From: Nomia melanderi
Taxonomy: Eukaryota; Arthropoda; Insecta; Hymenoptera; Halictidae
Assembly: GCF_051020985.1 (NCBI RefSeq)
Contig: NW_027475138.1
Location: 620,001-684,000 of the forward strand
DNA length: 64,000 bases
Direction: 5' to 3'
Each line of letters starts with the position of its first letter. Positions within the stretch are counted from its first letter, which is position 1. The notes under the pieces were generated by a model. The model was given only the letters and a program-made list of their open reading frames with translations. It was not told the origin of the DNA and ran no database searches. Shown piece after piece: positions 24,001 through 35,693 of the stretch. The position numbers and the translations under genes were made by a program.

Positions 24001-27000
24001 CTCGGGTGCTATTAGAGATAGCGCAATAAACCAAAGTGAGTTATCTGCAGGAGGCCCTGGCGCATGCATCTGTGCAGGGGGAACTACCTCGGACCACCAG
24101 GGGTCGAGAAAACCACCGTCTCATGGGGCCGGACACTCAGGGTCAGGGAAAAGTCAAATATATATCTGGTGATATCTCGGGTGCTATTAGCGATAGCTCA
24201 ATAAATCAAAGTGAATTATCTGCAGGGGACCCTGTCGCATGAATCTGTGTAGCGGGAACGACCTCGGACCACCAGGGGCCGAGAAAACCACCGTCTCATG
24301 GGGCGGGACACTCAGGGTCAGGGAAAAATCCAATATATATCAGATGGTATCTCGGGTGCTATTACAGATAGCGCAATAAATCAAAGTGCATTGTCTGTAA
24401 GCTGCCCTGGCGCATGAATCTGGGCAGCGGGAACGACCTCGGACCACCAGGGGCCGAGAAAACCACCGTCACATGGGGCCAGACACTCAGGATCAGGGAA
24501 AAATCCAATATATATCTGGTGATATCTCGGGCGCTATTAGAGATAGCGCAATAAATCAAAGTGCATTGTCTGCAGGAGGCCCTGGCGCATGAATCTGTGC
24601 AACGGGAACGACCTCGGACCACCAGGGGCCGAGAAAACCACAGTCTCATGGGGCCGGATACTCAGGGTCAGGGGAAAATCCAATATAGATCTGGTGATAT
24701 CTCGGGTGCTATTACAGATAGCGCAATAAATCATAGTGCATTGTCTGTAGGAGGCCCTGGCGCATGAATCTGGCCAGCGGGAACGACCTCGGACCACCAG
24801 CGGCCGAGAAAACCACCGTCTCATGGGGCCGGACACTCAGGGTCAGGGTAAAATCCAATATATATCTGGTGATATCTCGGGTGCTATAACAGATAGCGCA
24901 ATAAATCAAAGTGCATTGTCTGTAGGAGGCCCTGGCGCATGAATCTGTGCAGCGGGAACGACCTCGGACCACCAGGGGCCGAGAAAACCACAGTCTCATG
25001 GGGCCGGACACTCAGGGTCAGGGGAAAATCCAATATATATCTGGTGATATCTCGGGTGCTATTACAGATAGAGCAATAAATCAAAGTGCATTGCCTGTAG
25101 GAGGCCCTGGCGCATGAACGTGTGCAGCGGGAACGACCTCGGACCACCAGGGGCCGAGAAAACCGCAGTCTCATGGGGCCGGACACTCAGGGTCAGGGAA
25201 AAATCCAATATATATCTGGTGATATCTCGGGCGCTATTAGAGATAGCGCAATAAGCCAAAGGGAATTATCTGCAGGAGGCCCTGGCGCATGCATCTGTGC
25301 AGCGGGAACGACCTAGGACCACCAGGGGCCGAGAAAACCACCGTCTCATGGGGCCGGACACTCAGGGTAAGGGAAAAATCCAATATATATCTGGTGATGT
25401 CTCGGGTGCTATTACAGATAGCGCAATAAACCAAAGTGAATTATCTGCAGGAGGCCCTTGCGCATGAATCTGTGCAACGGGAACGTCCTCGGACCACCAG
25501 GGGCCGAGAAAACCACAGTCTCATGGGGCCGGACACTCAGGGTCAGGGAAAAATCCAATATATATCTGGTGATATCTCGGGCGCTATTAGAGATAGCGCA
25601 ATAAATCAAAGTGCATTGTCTGTAGGAGGCCCTGGCGCTTGAATCTGTGCAGCGGGAACGACCTCGGAACACCAGGGGCCGAGAAAACCACCGTCTCATG
25701 GGGCAGGACACTCAGGGTCAGTGAAAAATCCAATATATATCTGGTGATATCTCGGGTGCTATTACAGATAGCGCAATAAATCAAAGTGCATTGTCTGTAG
25801 GAGACGCTGGCGCATGAACCTGTTCAGCGGGAACGTTCTCGGACCACCAGGGGCCGAGAAAACGACCGTCTCATGGGGCCGGACGCTCAGGGTCAGTGAA
25901 AAATCCAATATATATCTGGTGATATCTCGGGTGCTATTAGAGATAGCGCAATAAACAAAAGTGAATTATCTGCAGGAGGCCCTGGCGCATGAATCTGTGC
26001 AACGGGAACGACCTCGGACCACCAGGGGCCAAGAAAACCACAGTCTCATGGGGCCGGATACTCAGGGTCAGGGGAAAATCCAATATAGATCTGGTGATAT
26101 CTCGGGTGCTATTACAGATAGCGCAATAAATCATAGTGCATTGTCTGTAGGAGACCCTGGCGCATGAATCTGGCCAGCGGGAACGACCTCGGACCACCAG
26201 CGGCCGAGAAAACCACCGTCTCATGGGGCCGGACACTCAGGGTCGGGGAAAAATCAAATATATATCTGGTGATATCTCGGGTGCTATTAGAGATAGCGCA
26301 ATAAACCAAAGTGAATTGTCTGCAGGAGGCCCTGGCGCATGAATCTGTGCAGCAGGAACGACCTCGGACCACCAGGGGCCGAGAAAACCGCAGTCTCATG
26401 GGGCCGGACACTCAGGGTCAGGGAAAAATCCAATATATATCTGGTGATATCTCGGGTGCTATTACAGATAGCGCAATAAATCAAAGTGCATTGTCTGTAG
26501 GAGACGCTGGCGCATGAACCTGTTCAGCGGGAACGTTCTCGGACCACCAGGGGCCGAGAAAACGACCGTCTCATGGGGCCGGACGCTCAGGGTCAGTGAA
26601 AAATCCAATATATATCTGGTGATATCTCGGGTGCTATTAGAGATAGCGCAATAAACCAAAGTGAATTATCTGCAGGAGGCCCTGGCGCATGAATCTGTGC
26701 AACGGGAACGACCTCGGACCACCAGGGGCCAAGAAAACCACAGTCTCATGGGGCCGGATACTCAGGGTGAGGGGAAAATCCAATATAGATCTGGTGATAT
26801 CTCGGGTGCTATTACAGATAGCGCAATAAATCATAGTGCATTGTCTGTAGGAGACCCTGGCGCATGAATCTGGCCAGCGGGAACGACCTCGGACCACCAG
26901 CGGCCGAGAAAACCACCGTCTCATGGGGCCGGACACTCAGGGTCGGGGAAAAATCCAATATATATCTGGTGATATCTCGGGTGCTATTAGAGATAGCGCA

Positions 27001-27278
27001 ATAAACCAAAGTGAATTGTCTGCAGGAGGCCCTGGCGCATGAATCTGTGCAGCGGGAACGATCTCGGACCATCAGGGGCCGAGACATCCACCGTCTCACG
27101 GGGCCGGACACTCAGGGTCAGGGAAAAATCCAATATATATGTGGTGATATCTCGGGTGCTATTACAGATAGCGCAATAAATCAAAGTGCATTGTCTGTAG
27201 GAGGCCCTGGCGCATGAATCTGTGCAGCGGGAACGACCTCGGACCACCAGGGCCCGAGAAAACGACCGTCTCATGGGG

Positions 27279-27296
27279 CCGGACGCCAGGGTCAGT
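27279..27296. other. 1-bp deletion monomer
   Basis: GGACGCCAGGGTC lacks one base of GGACGCTCAGGGTC. An identical lesion is at 41,808-41,820 in B2, as expected for copied blocks. The deletion joins two overlapping complementary-strand frames into an apparent 157-codon frame. Confidence 0.9.
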
Positions 27297-27918
27297 GAAA
27301 AATCCAATATATATCTGGTGATATCTCGGGTGCTATTACAGATAGCGCAATAAATCAAAGTGCATTGTCTGTAGGAGGCCCTGGCGCATGAATCTGTGCA
27401 GCGGGAACGACCTCGGACCACCAGGGGCCGAGAAAACCACAGTCCCATGGAGCCGGACACTCAGGGTCAGGGGAAAATCCAGTATATATCTCTTGATATC
27501 TCGGGTGCTATTAGAGATAGCGCAATAAACCAAAGTGAATTATCTGCAGGAGGCCCTGGCGCATGAATCTGTGCAGCGGGAACGTCCTCGGACCCCCAGG
27601 GGCCGAGACAACCACCGTCTCATGGGGCCGGACACTCAGGGTCAGTGAAAAATCCAATATATATCTGGTGATATCTTGGGTGCTATTACAGATAGCGCAA
27701 TAAATCAAAGTGCATTGTCTGTAGGAGGCCCTGGCGGATGAATCTGTGCAGCGGGAACGACCTCGGACCACCAGGGGCCGAGAAAACCTCAGTCTCATGG
27801 GGCCGGGCACTCAGGGTCAGGGGAAAATCCAGTATATATCTGGTGATATCTCGGGTGCTATTAGAGATAGCGCAATAAACCAAAGTGAATTATCTGCAGG
27901 ATGCCCTGGCGCATGAAT

Positions 27919-27932
27919 CTGTGCAAGCGGGA
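27919..27932. other. 1-bp insertion monomer (GTGCAAGCGGG)
   Basis: An extra A in GTGCAAGCGGG shifts the phase by +1. It is inherited at 42,447 and 53,823, and a T-bearing form (GTGCTAGCGGG) is at 59,773. It is a useful lineage marker for one monomer. Confidence 0.9.
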
Positions 27933-30580
27933 ACGTCCTCGGACATCCTGGGGCCGAGACAACCACCGTCTCATGGGGCCGGACGCTCAGGGTCAGGGTA
28001 AAATCCAATATATATCTGGTGATATCTCGGGTGCTATTACAGATAGCGCAATAAATCAAAGTGCATTGTCTGTAGGAGGCCCTGGCGCATGAATCTGTGC
28101 AGCGGGAACGACGTCGGACCACCAGGGGCCGAAAAAACCACAGTCTCATGGGGCCGGACCCTCAGGGTCAGGGGAAAATCCAATATAGATCTGGTGATAT
28201 CTCGGGTGCTATTACAGATAGCGCAATAAATCAAAGTGCATTGTCTGTAGGAGGCCCTGGCGCATGAATCTGTGCAGCGGGAACGACCTAGGACCACCCG
28301 GGGCCGAGACAACCACCGTCTCATGGGGCCGGACACTCAGGGTCAGGGGAAAATCCAGTATATATCTGGTGATATCTCGGGTGCTATTAGAGATAGCGTA
28401 ATAAACCAAAGTGCATTGTCTGTAGGAGGCCCTGGCGCATGAATCTGTGCAGCGGGAACGACCTCGGACCACGAGGGGCCGAGAAAACCACAGTCTCATG
28501 GGGCCGGACACTCAGGGTCAGGGGAAAATCCAGTATATATCTGGTGATATCTCGTGTGCTATTACAGATAGCGCAATAAATCAAAGTGCATTGTCTGTAG
28601 GAGGCCCTGGCGCATGAATCTGTGCCGCGGGAACGACCTCGGACCACCAGGGGCCGAGAAAACCACAGTCTCATGGGGCCGGACACTCAGGGTCGGGGAA
28701 AAATCCAATATATATCTGGTGATATCTCGGGTGCTATTAGAGATAGCGCAATAAACCAAAGTGAATTGTCTGCAGGAGGCCCTGGCGCATGAATCTGTGC
28801 AGCGGGAACGATCTCGGACCATCAGGGGCCGAGACATCCACCGTCTCATGGGGCCGGACACTCAGGGTCAGGGAAAAATCCAATATATATCTGGTGATAT
28901 CTCGGATGCTATTACAGATAGCGCAATAAATCAAAGTGCATTGTCTGTAGGAGGCCCTGGCGCATGAATCCGTGCAGCGGGAACGACCTCGGACCACCAG
29001 GGGCCGAGAAAACCACAGTCTCATGGAGCCGGACACTCAGGGTCAGGGGAAAATCCAATATATATCTGGTGATATCTCGGGTGCTATTACAGATAGAGCA
29101 ATAAATCAAAGTGCATTGTCTGCAGGAGGCCCTGGCGCATGAATCTGTGCAGCAGGAACGACCTCGGACCACCAGGGGCCGAGAAAACCGCAGTCTCATG
29201 GGGCCGGACACTCAGGGTCAGGGAAAAATCCAATATATATCTGGTGATATCTCGGGCGCTATTAGAGATAGCGCAATAAATCAAAGTGCATTGTCTGTAG
29301 GAGGCCCTGGCGCATGAATCTGTGCAGCGGGAACGACCTCGGAACACCAGGGGCCGAGAAAACCACCGTCTCATGGGGCAGGACACTCAGGGTCAGTGAA
29401 AAATCCAATATATATCTGGTGATATCTCGGGTGCTATTACAGATAGCGCAATAAATCAAAGTGCATTGTCTGTAGGAGACGCTGGCGCATGAACCTGTTC
29501 AGCGGGAACGTTCTCGGACCACCAGGGGCCGAGAAAACGACCGTCTCATGGGGCCGGACGCTCAGGGTCAGTGAAAAATCCAATATATATCTGGTGATAT
29601 CTCGGGTGCTATTAGAGATAGCGCAATAAACCAAAGTGAATTATCTGCAGGAGGCCCTGGCGCATGAATCTGTGCAACGGGAACGACCTCGGACCACCAG
29701 GGGCCAAGAAAACCACAGTCTCATGGGGCCGGATACTCAGGGTGAGGGGAAAATCCAATATAGATCTGGTGATATCTCGGGTGCTATTACAGATAGCGCA
29801 ATAAATCAAAGTGCATTGTCTGGACGAGGCCCTGGCGCATGAATCTGTGCAGCGGGAACGACCTCGGTCCACCAGGGGCCGAGAAAACCACCGTCTCATG
29901 GGGCTGGACACTCAGGGTGAGGGTAATATCCAATATATATCTGGTGATATCTCGGGTGCTATTACAGATAGCGCAATAAATCAAAGTGCATTGTCTGCAG
30001 GAGGCCCTTGCGAATGAATCTGTTCAGCGGGAACGACCTCGGATCACCAGGGGCCGAGAAAACCACAGACACATGGGGCCGGACACTCAGGGTCGAGGAA
30101 AAATCCAATATATATCTGGTGATATCTCGAGTGCTATTAGAGATAGCGCGATAAATCAAAGTGAATTATCTGCAGGAGGCCCTGGCGCATGCATCTGTGC
30201 AGCGGGAACGACCTCGGACCACCAGGGGCCGAGAAAATCACCGTCTCATGGGGACGGGCACTCAGGGTCTGGGGAAAATCCAATATGTATCTGCTGATAT
30301 CTCGGGTGCTATTAGAGATAGCGTAACAAACCAAAGTGCATTGTCTGTAGGAGGCCCTGGCGCATGAATCTGTGCAGCGGGAACGAGCTCTGACCACAAG
30401 AGGCCGAGAAAACCACCGTCTCATGGGGCCGGACACTCAGGGTCGAGGAAAAATCCAATATATATCTGGTGATATCTCGGGTGCTATTACAGATAGCGCG
30501 ATAAATCAAAGTGCATTGTCTGTAGGAGGCACTGACGAATGAGTCTGTGCAGCAGGAACGACCTCGAACCACCAGGGGCC

Positions 30581-30635
30581 GAGAAAATTACAGATATTCG
30601 GAATCCGTCACCCAAGGTCATGTGAAAATCCAGCA
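30581..30635. repeat. Diverged monomer core in A2, copy 1
   Basis: Partner of the core at 18,860. It includes the shared TCATGTGAAAATCC variant that distinguishes this copy from the other two in each block (TCATGTAAAAATCC). Confidence 0.9.
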
Positions 30636-31630
30636 TATATCTGGTGATATTTCGGGTGCTATTATAGATAGCGCAATAAACCAAAGTGAATTATCTGCAG
30701 TAGGCCCTGGCGCATGCATCTGTGCAGCGGGAACGACCTCGGACAACCAGGGGCCGAGAAAGCCACAGACTCATGGGGCTGGACACTCACGGTTAGGGAA
30801 AAATCCAATATATATCTGGTGATATCTCGGGTGCTATTACAGATAGTACAATAAATCAAAGTGCACTGTCTGTAGGAGGCCCTGGCGCATGAATCTCTGC
30901 AACGGGAACGACCTCGGACCACCAGGGGCCGAAAAATCCACAGTCTCATGGGGCCGGACACTCAGGATCAGGGAAAAATCCAATATATATCTGGTGATAT
31001 CTTGGGTGGTATTAGAGATAGCGTAATAAACCAAAGTGAATTATCTGCAGGAGGCCCTGGCGCAAGAATCTGTGCAGCGGGAACGACCTCGGACCACCAG
31101 GGGCCGAGACAACAACCGTCTCATGGGGCCGGACACTCAGGGTCAGGGAAAAATCCAATATATATCTGGTGATATCTCGGGTTATATTACAGATAGCACA
31201 ATAAATCAAAGTGCATTGTCTGTAGGAGGCCCTGGCGCATGAATCTGTGCAGAGGGAACGATTTCGGACCACCAGGGGCCGAGACAACAACCGTCTCATG
31301 GGGCCGGACACTCAGGGTCAGGGAAAAATCCAATATATATCTGGTGATATCTCGGGTTATATTACAGATAGCACAATAAATCAAAGTGCATTGTCTGTGG
31401 GAGGCCCTGGCGCATGAATCTGTGCAGAGGGAACGACCTCGGACCACCAGGGGCCGAGAAAACCACCGTCTCATGGCGCCGGACACTCAGGGTCAGGGGA
31501 AAATCCAATATATATCTGGTGATATCTCGGGTGCTATTACAGATAGCGCAATAAATCAAAGTGAATTATCTGCAGGAGGCCCTGGCGCATGAATCTGTGC
31601 AGCGGAAACGAACTCGGATCACCAGGGGCC

Positions 31631-31680
31631 GAGAAAATTACAGATATTCGGAATCCGTCACCCAAGGTCATGTAAAAATC
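31631..31680. repeat. Diverged monomer core in A2, copy 2
   Basis: Partner of the core at 20,431. Upstream it has been joined to a different monomer: two monomers present in A1 are missing here, and GCGGAAACGAACTCGG marks the junction area. Confidence 0.88.
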
Positions 31681-32330
31681 CAGCATATATCTGGTGATAT
31701 CTCGGGTGCTATTAGAGATAGCGCAATAAACCAAAGTGAATTGTCTGCAGGAGGCCCTGGCGCATGCATCTGTGCAGCGGGAACGACCTCGGACCACCAG
31801 GGGCCGAGAAAACCACCGACTCACGGGGCCGGACACTCAGGGTCAGGGGAAAATCCAATATATATCTGGTGATATCTCGGGTGCTATTAGAGATAGCGCA
31901 ATAAACCATAGTGCACTGTATGTAGGAGGCCCTGGCGCATGAATCTGGGCAGCGGGAACGACCTCGGACCACCAGGGGCCGAGAAAATCACCGTCTCATG
32001 GAGCCGGACACTCAGGGTCAGGGGAAAATCCCATATATATCTGGTGATATCTCGGGTGCTATTACAGATAGCCCAACAAATCAAAGTGCATTGTCTGTAG
32101 GAGGCCCTGCCGCATGAATCTGTGCAGCGGGAACGACCGCGGACCACCAGGGGCCGGGAAAACCACAGTCTAATGGGGCCGGACACTCAGGGTCAGGGGA
32201 AAATTCAATATATATCTGGTGATATCTCGGGTGCTATTAGAGATAGCGCAATAAATCAAAGTGCATTGTCTGTAGGAGGCACTGGCGAATGAATCTGTGC
32301 CGCAGGAACGACCTCGGACCACCAGTGGCC

Positions 32331-32390
32331 GAGAAAATTACAGATATTCGGAATCCGTCACCCAAGGTCATGTAAAAATCCAGCATATAT
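32331..32390. repeat. Diverged monomer core in A2, copy 3
   Basis: Partner of the core at 21,131, with the same CACCAGTGGCCGAG lead-in. The next monomer in A2 is duplicated and carries a 2-bp insertion. Confidence 0.9.
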
Positions 32391-32552
32391 CTGGTGATAT
32401 CTCGGGTGCTATTACAGATAGCGCAATAAACCAAAGTGCATTGTCTGTAGGAGGCCCTGGCGCATGAATCTGTGCAGCGGGAACGACCTCGCACCACCAG
32501 GGGCCGAGGAAACCACCGTCTCATGGGGCCGGACACTCAGGGTCATGGAAAA

Positions 32553-32573
32553 ATCCAATATATATATCTGGTG
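32553..32573. other. 2-bp insertion monomer in A2
   Basis: CCAATATATATATCTGG has one extra AT dinucleotide. It lies in the monomer that A2 has in excess of A1, so insertion and monomer gain may be one event (inference). Confidence 0.85.
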
Positions 32574-35500
32574 ATATCTCGGGTGCTATTACAGATAGCG
32601 CAATAAATCAAAGTCCATTGTCTGTAGGAGGCCCTGGCGCATGAATCTGTGCAGCGGGAACGACCTCGGACCACCAGGGGCCGTGAAAACCACCGTCTCA
32701 TGGGGCCGGACACTCAGGGTCAGGGAAAAATCCAATATATATCTGGTGGTATCTCGGGTGCTATTACAGATAGCGCCATAAATCAAAGTGCATTGTCTGT
32801 AAGCTGCCCTGGCGCATGAATCTGGGCAGCGGGAACGACCTCGGACAACCAGGGCCCGAGAAAACCAGCGTCACATGGGGCCGGACACTCAGGGTCAGGG
32901 GAAAATCCAATATAAATCTGGTGATATCTCGGCTGCTATTACAGATAGCGCAATAAATCAAAGTGGATTGTCTGCAGGAAGCCCTGGCGCATGATTCTGT
33001 GCAGCGGGAACGACCTGGGACCACCAGGGGCCGAGGAAATCACCGTCCCGTGGGGCCGGACACTCAGGGTCGGGGAAAAATCCAATATATATCTGGTGAT
33101 ATCTCGCGTGCTAGTAGAGATAGCGCAATAAACCAAAGTGCATTGTCTGCAGGAGGCCCTGGCGCATGAATCTGTGCGGCGGGAACGACCTCTGAACACC
33201 AGGGGCCGAGAAAACCACCGTCACATGGGGCCGGACACTCAGGGTCAGGGGAAAATCCAATGTGTATCTGGTGATTTCTCGGGTGCTATTAGAGATAGCG
33301 CAATAAACCAAAGTGAATTATCTGGAGGAGGCCCTGGAGCATGAATCTGTACAGCAGGAACGACCTCGGACCACCAGGGGCCGAGAAAACCACCGTCTCA
33401 TGGGGCCGGACATTCAGGTTCAGGGAAAAATACAATATATATCTGGTGATATCTCGGGTGCTATTACAGATAGCGCAATAAATCAAAGTGCATTGTCTGT
33501 AAGAGGCCCTGGGGCATGAATCTGGCCAGCGGGAACGACCTCGGACCACCAGGGGCCGAGAAATCCACCGTCTCAGGGGGCCGGACACTCAGGGTCAGGG
33601 GAAAAGCCAATATATATCTGGTGATATCTCGGGTGCTATTAGAGATAGCGCAATAAACCAAAGTGAATTATCGGCAGGAGGCACTGGCGCATGCATCTGT
33701 GCAGCGGGAGCGACCTCAGAGCACAAGGGGCCGAGAAAACCACCGTCTCATGGGGCCGGAAACTCAGGGTCAGGGAAAAATCCGAATATATCTGGTGATA
33801 TCTCGGGTGCTATTACAGATAGCCCAATAAATCAAAGTGCATTGTCTGTAAGCTGCCCTGGCGCATGAATATGGGCAGCGGGAACGACCTCGGATCACCA
33901 GGGGCCGAGAAAACCACCGTCTCATGGGGCCGGACACTCAGGGTCAGGGAAAAATCCAATATATATCTGGTGATATCTTGGGTGCTATTACAGATAGCGC
34001 AATAAACCAAAGTGAATTATCTGCAGGAGGCCCTGGCGCATGCATCTGTGCAGCGGGAACGACCTCAGACCACCAGGGGCCGAGAAAACCACCGTCTCAT
34101 GGGGCCGGAAACTCAGGGTCAGGGAAAAATCCGATATATATCTGGTGATATCTCGGGTGCTATTACAGATAGCGCAATAAATCAAAGTGCATTGTCTGTA
34201 AGAGGCCCTGGGGCATGAATCTGGCCAGCGGGAACGACCTCGGACCACCAGGGGCCGAGAAATCCACCGTCTCAGGGGGCCGGACACTCAGGGTCAGGGG
34301 AAAAGCCAATATATATCTGGTGATATCTCGGGTGCTATTAGAGATAGCGCAATAAACCAAAGTGAATTATCTGCAGGAGGCACTGGCGCATGCATCTGTG
34401 CAGCGGGAGCGACCTCAGAGCACAAGGGGCCGAGAAAACCACCGTCTCATGGGGCCGGAAACTCAGGGTCAGGGAAAAATCCGATATATATCTGGTGATA
34501 TCTCGGGTGCTATTACAGATAGCCCAATAAATCAAAGTGCATTGTCTGTAAGCTGCCCTGGCGCATGAATATGGGCAGCGGGAACGACCTCGGATCACCA
34601 GGGGCCGAGAAAACCACCGTCTCATGGGGCCGGACAATCAGGGTCAGGGAAAAATCCAATATATATCTGGTGATATCTTGGGTGCTATTACAGATAGCGC
34701 AATAAACCAAAGTGAATTATCTGCAGGAGGCCCTGGCGCATGCATCTGTGCAGCGGGAACGACCTCAGACCACCAGGGGCCGAGAAAACCACCGTCTCAT
34801 GGGGCCGCACTCCCAAGGTCATGTAAAAACCCAGGATGTATCTGATGATATCTCGGGTGCTATTAGAGATAGCGCAATAAACCAAAGTGAGTTATCTGCA
34901 GGAGGCCCTGGCGCATGCATCTGTGCAGGGGGAACTACCTCGGACCACCAGGGGTCGAGAAAACCACCGTCTCATGGGGCCGGACACTCAGGGTCAGGGA
35001 AAAGTCAAATATATATCTGGTGATATCTCGGGTGCTATTAGCGATAGCTCAATAAATCAAAGTGAATTATCTGCAGGGGACCCTGTCGCATGAATCTGTG
35101 TAGCGGGAACGACCTCGGACCACCAGGGGCCGAGAAAACCACCGTCTCATTGGGCGGGACACTCAGGGTCAGGGAAAAATCCAATATATATCAGATGGTA
35201 TCTCGGGTGCTATTACAGATAGCGCAATAAATCAAAGTGCATTGTCTGTAAGCTGCCCTGGCGCATGAATCTGGGCAGCGGGAACGACCTCGGACCACCA
35301 GGGGCCGAGAAAACCACCGTCACATGGGGCCAGACACTCAGGATCAGGGAAAAATCCAATATATATCTGGTGATATCTCGGGCGCTATTAGAGATAGCGC
35401 AATAAATCAAAGTGCATTGTCTGCAGGAGGCCCTGGCGCATGAATCTGTGCAACGGGAACGACCTCGGACCACCAGGGGCCGAGAAAACCACAGTCTCAT

Positions 35501-35693
35501 GGGGCCGGATACTCAGGGTCAGGGGAAAATCCAATATAGATCTGGTGATATCTCGGGTGCTATTACAGATAGCGCAATAAATCATAGTGCATTGTCTGTA
35601 GGAGGCCCTGGCGCATGAATCTGGCCAGCGGGAACGACCTCGGACCACCAGCGGCCGAGAAAACCACCGTCTCATGGGGCCGGACACTCAGGG

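Larger units (their letters stand above)
16100..24843. repeat. Class II domain, containing block A1
   Basis: About 50 monomers with much more sequence variety than the flanking class I zones. Markers include GATATCTTGGGTGGTATT, CTCGGGTTATATTACAG, GCGCAAGAATC, GTGCATTGTCTGGACGAGG, GGGGACGGGCACTCAGGG, CTGTAAGCTGCCC, and the diverged ATATTCGGAATCCG block. From about 17,922 to 24,843 it is the partner of block A2. Its own first part is internally duplicated: 16,160-17,400 resembles 19,312-20,220 at an offset of 3,152 bp (18 monomers + 2). There are no genes. Confidence 0.88.
24843..29800. repeat. Class I block B1
   Basis: About 28 monomers of class I type. From 24,843 to about 28,163 they match 39,369-42,689 (offset 14,526). 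From 28,163 to about 29,800 they match 43,039-44,676 (offset 14,876), the difference being two whole monomers. Shared rarities include GTGAATTATCTGCAGGAGGCCCTTG..., GCGTTGGATGCCCTGG-like starts near 27,898, GTGCAAGCGGG, TATATCTCTTGATATC, and the NcoI-type CCCATGGAGCCGG. No genes are present. Confidence 0.88.

Noticed and set aside
24108..24122. Pol III B-box-like GGGTCGAGAAAACC suggesting a tRNA-derived SINE origin
   Set aside because: Match is weak and present only as a variant of the usual GGGGCCGAGAAAACC. There is no A-box at proper distance, no terminal T run and no target-site duplication.
16100..24843. Embedded transposon or unrelated insertion in the class II zone
   Set aside because: Every base can be placed in the 175 bp monomer frame. 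Divergence is by substitution, with no terminal repeats, target duplications or foreign coding sequence.
26987..27460. 157-codon complementary-strand frame (and its copy at 41,513-41,986)
   Set aside because: It is produced by a 1-bp deletion that fuses frames of adjacent monomers. The copy exists because the whole block was duplicated.
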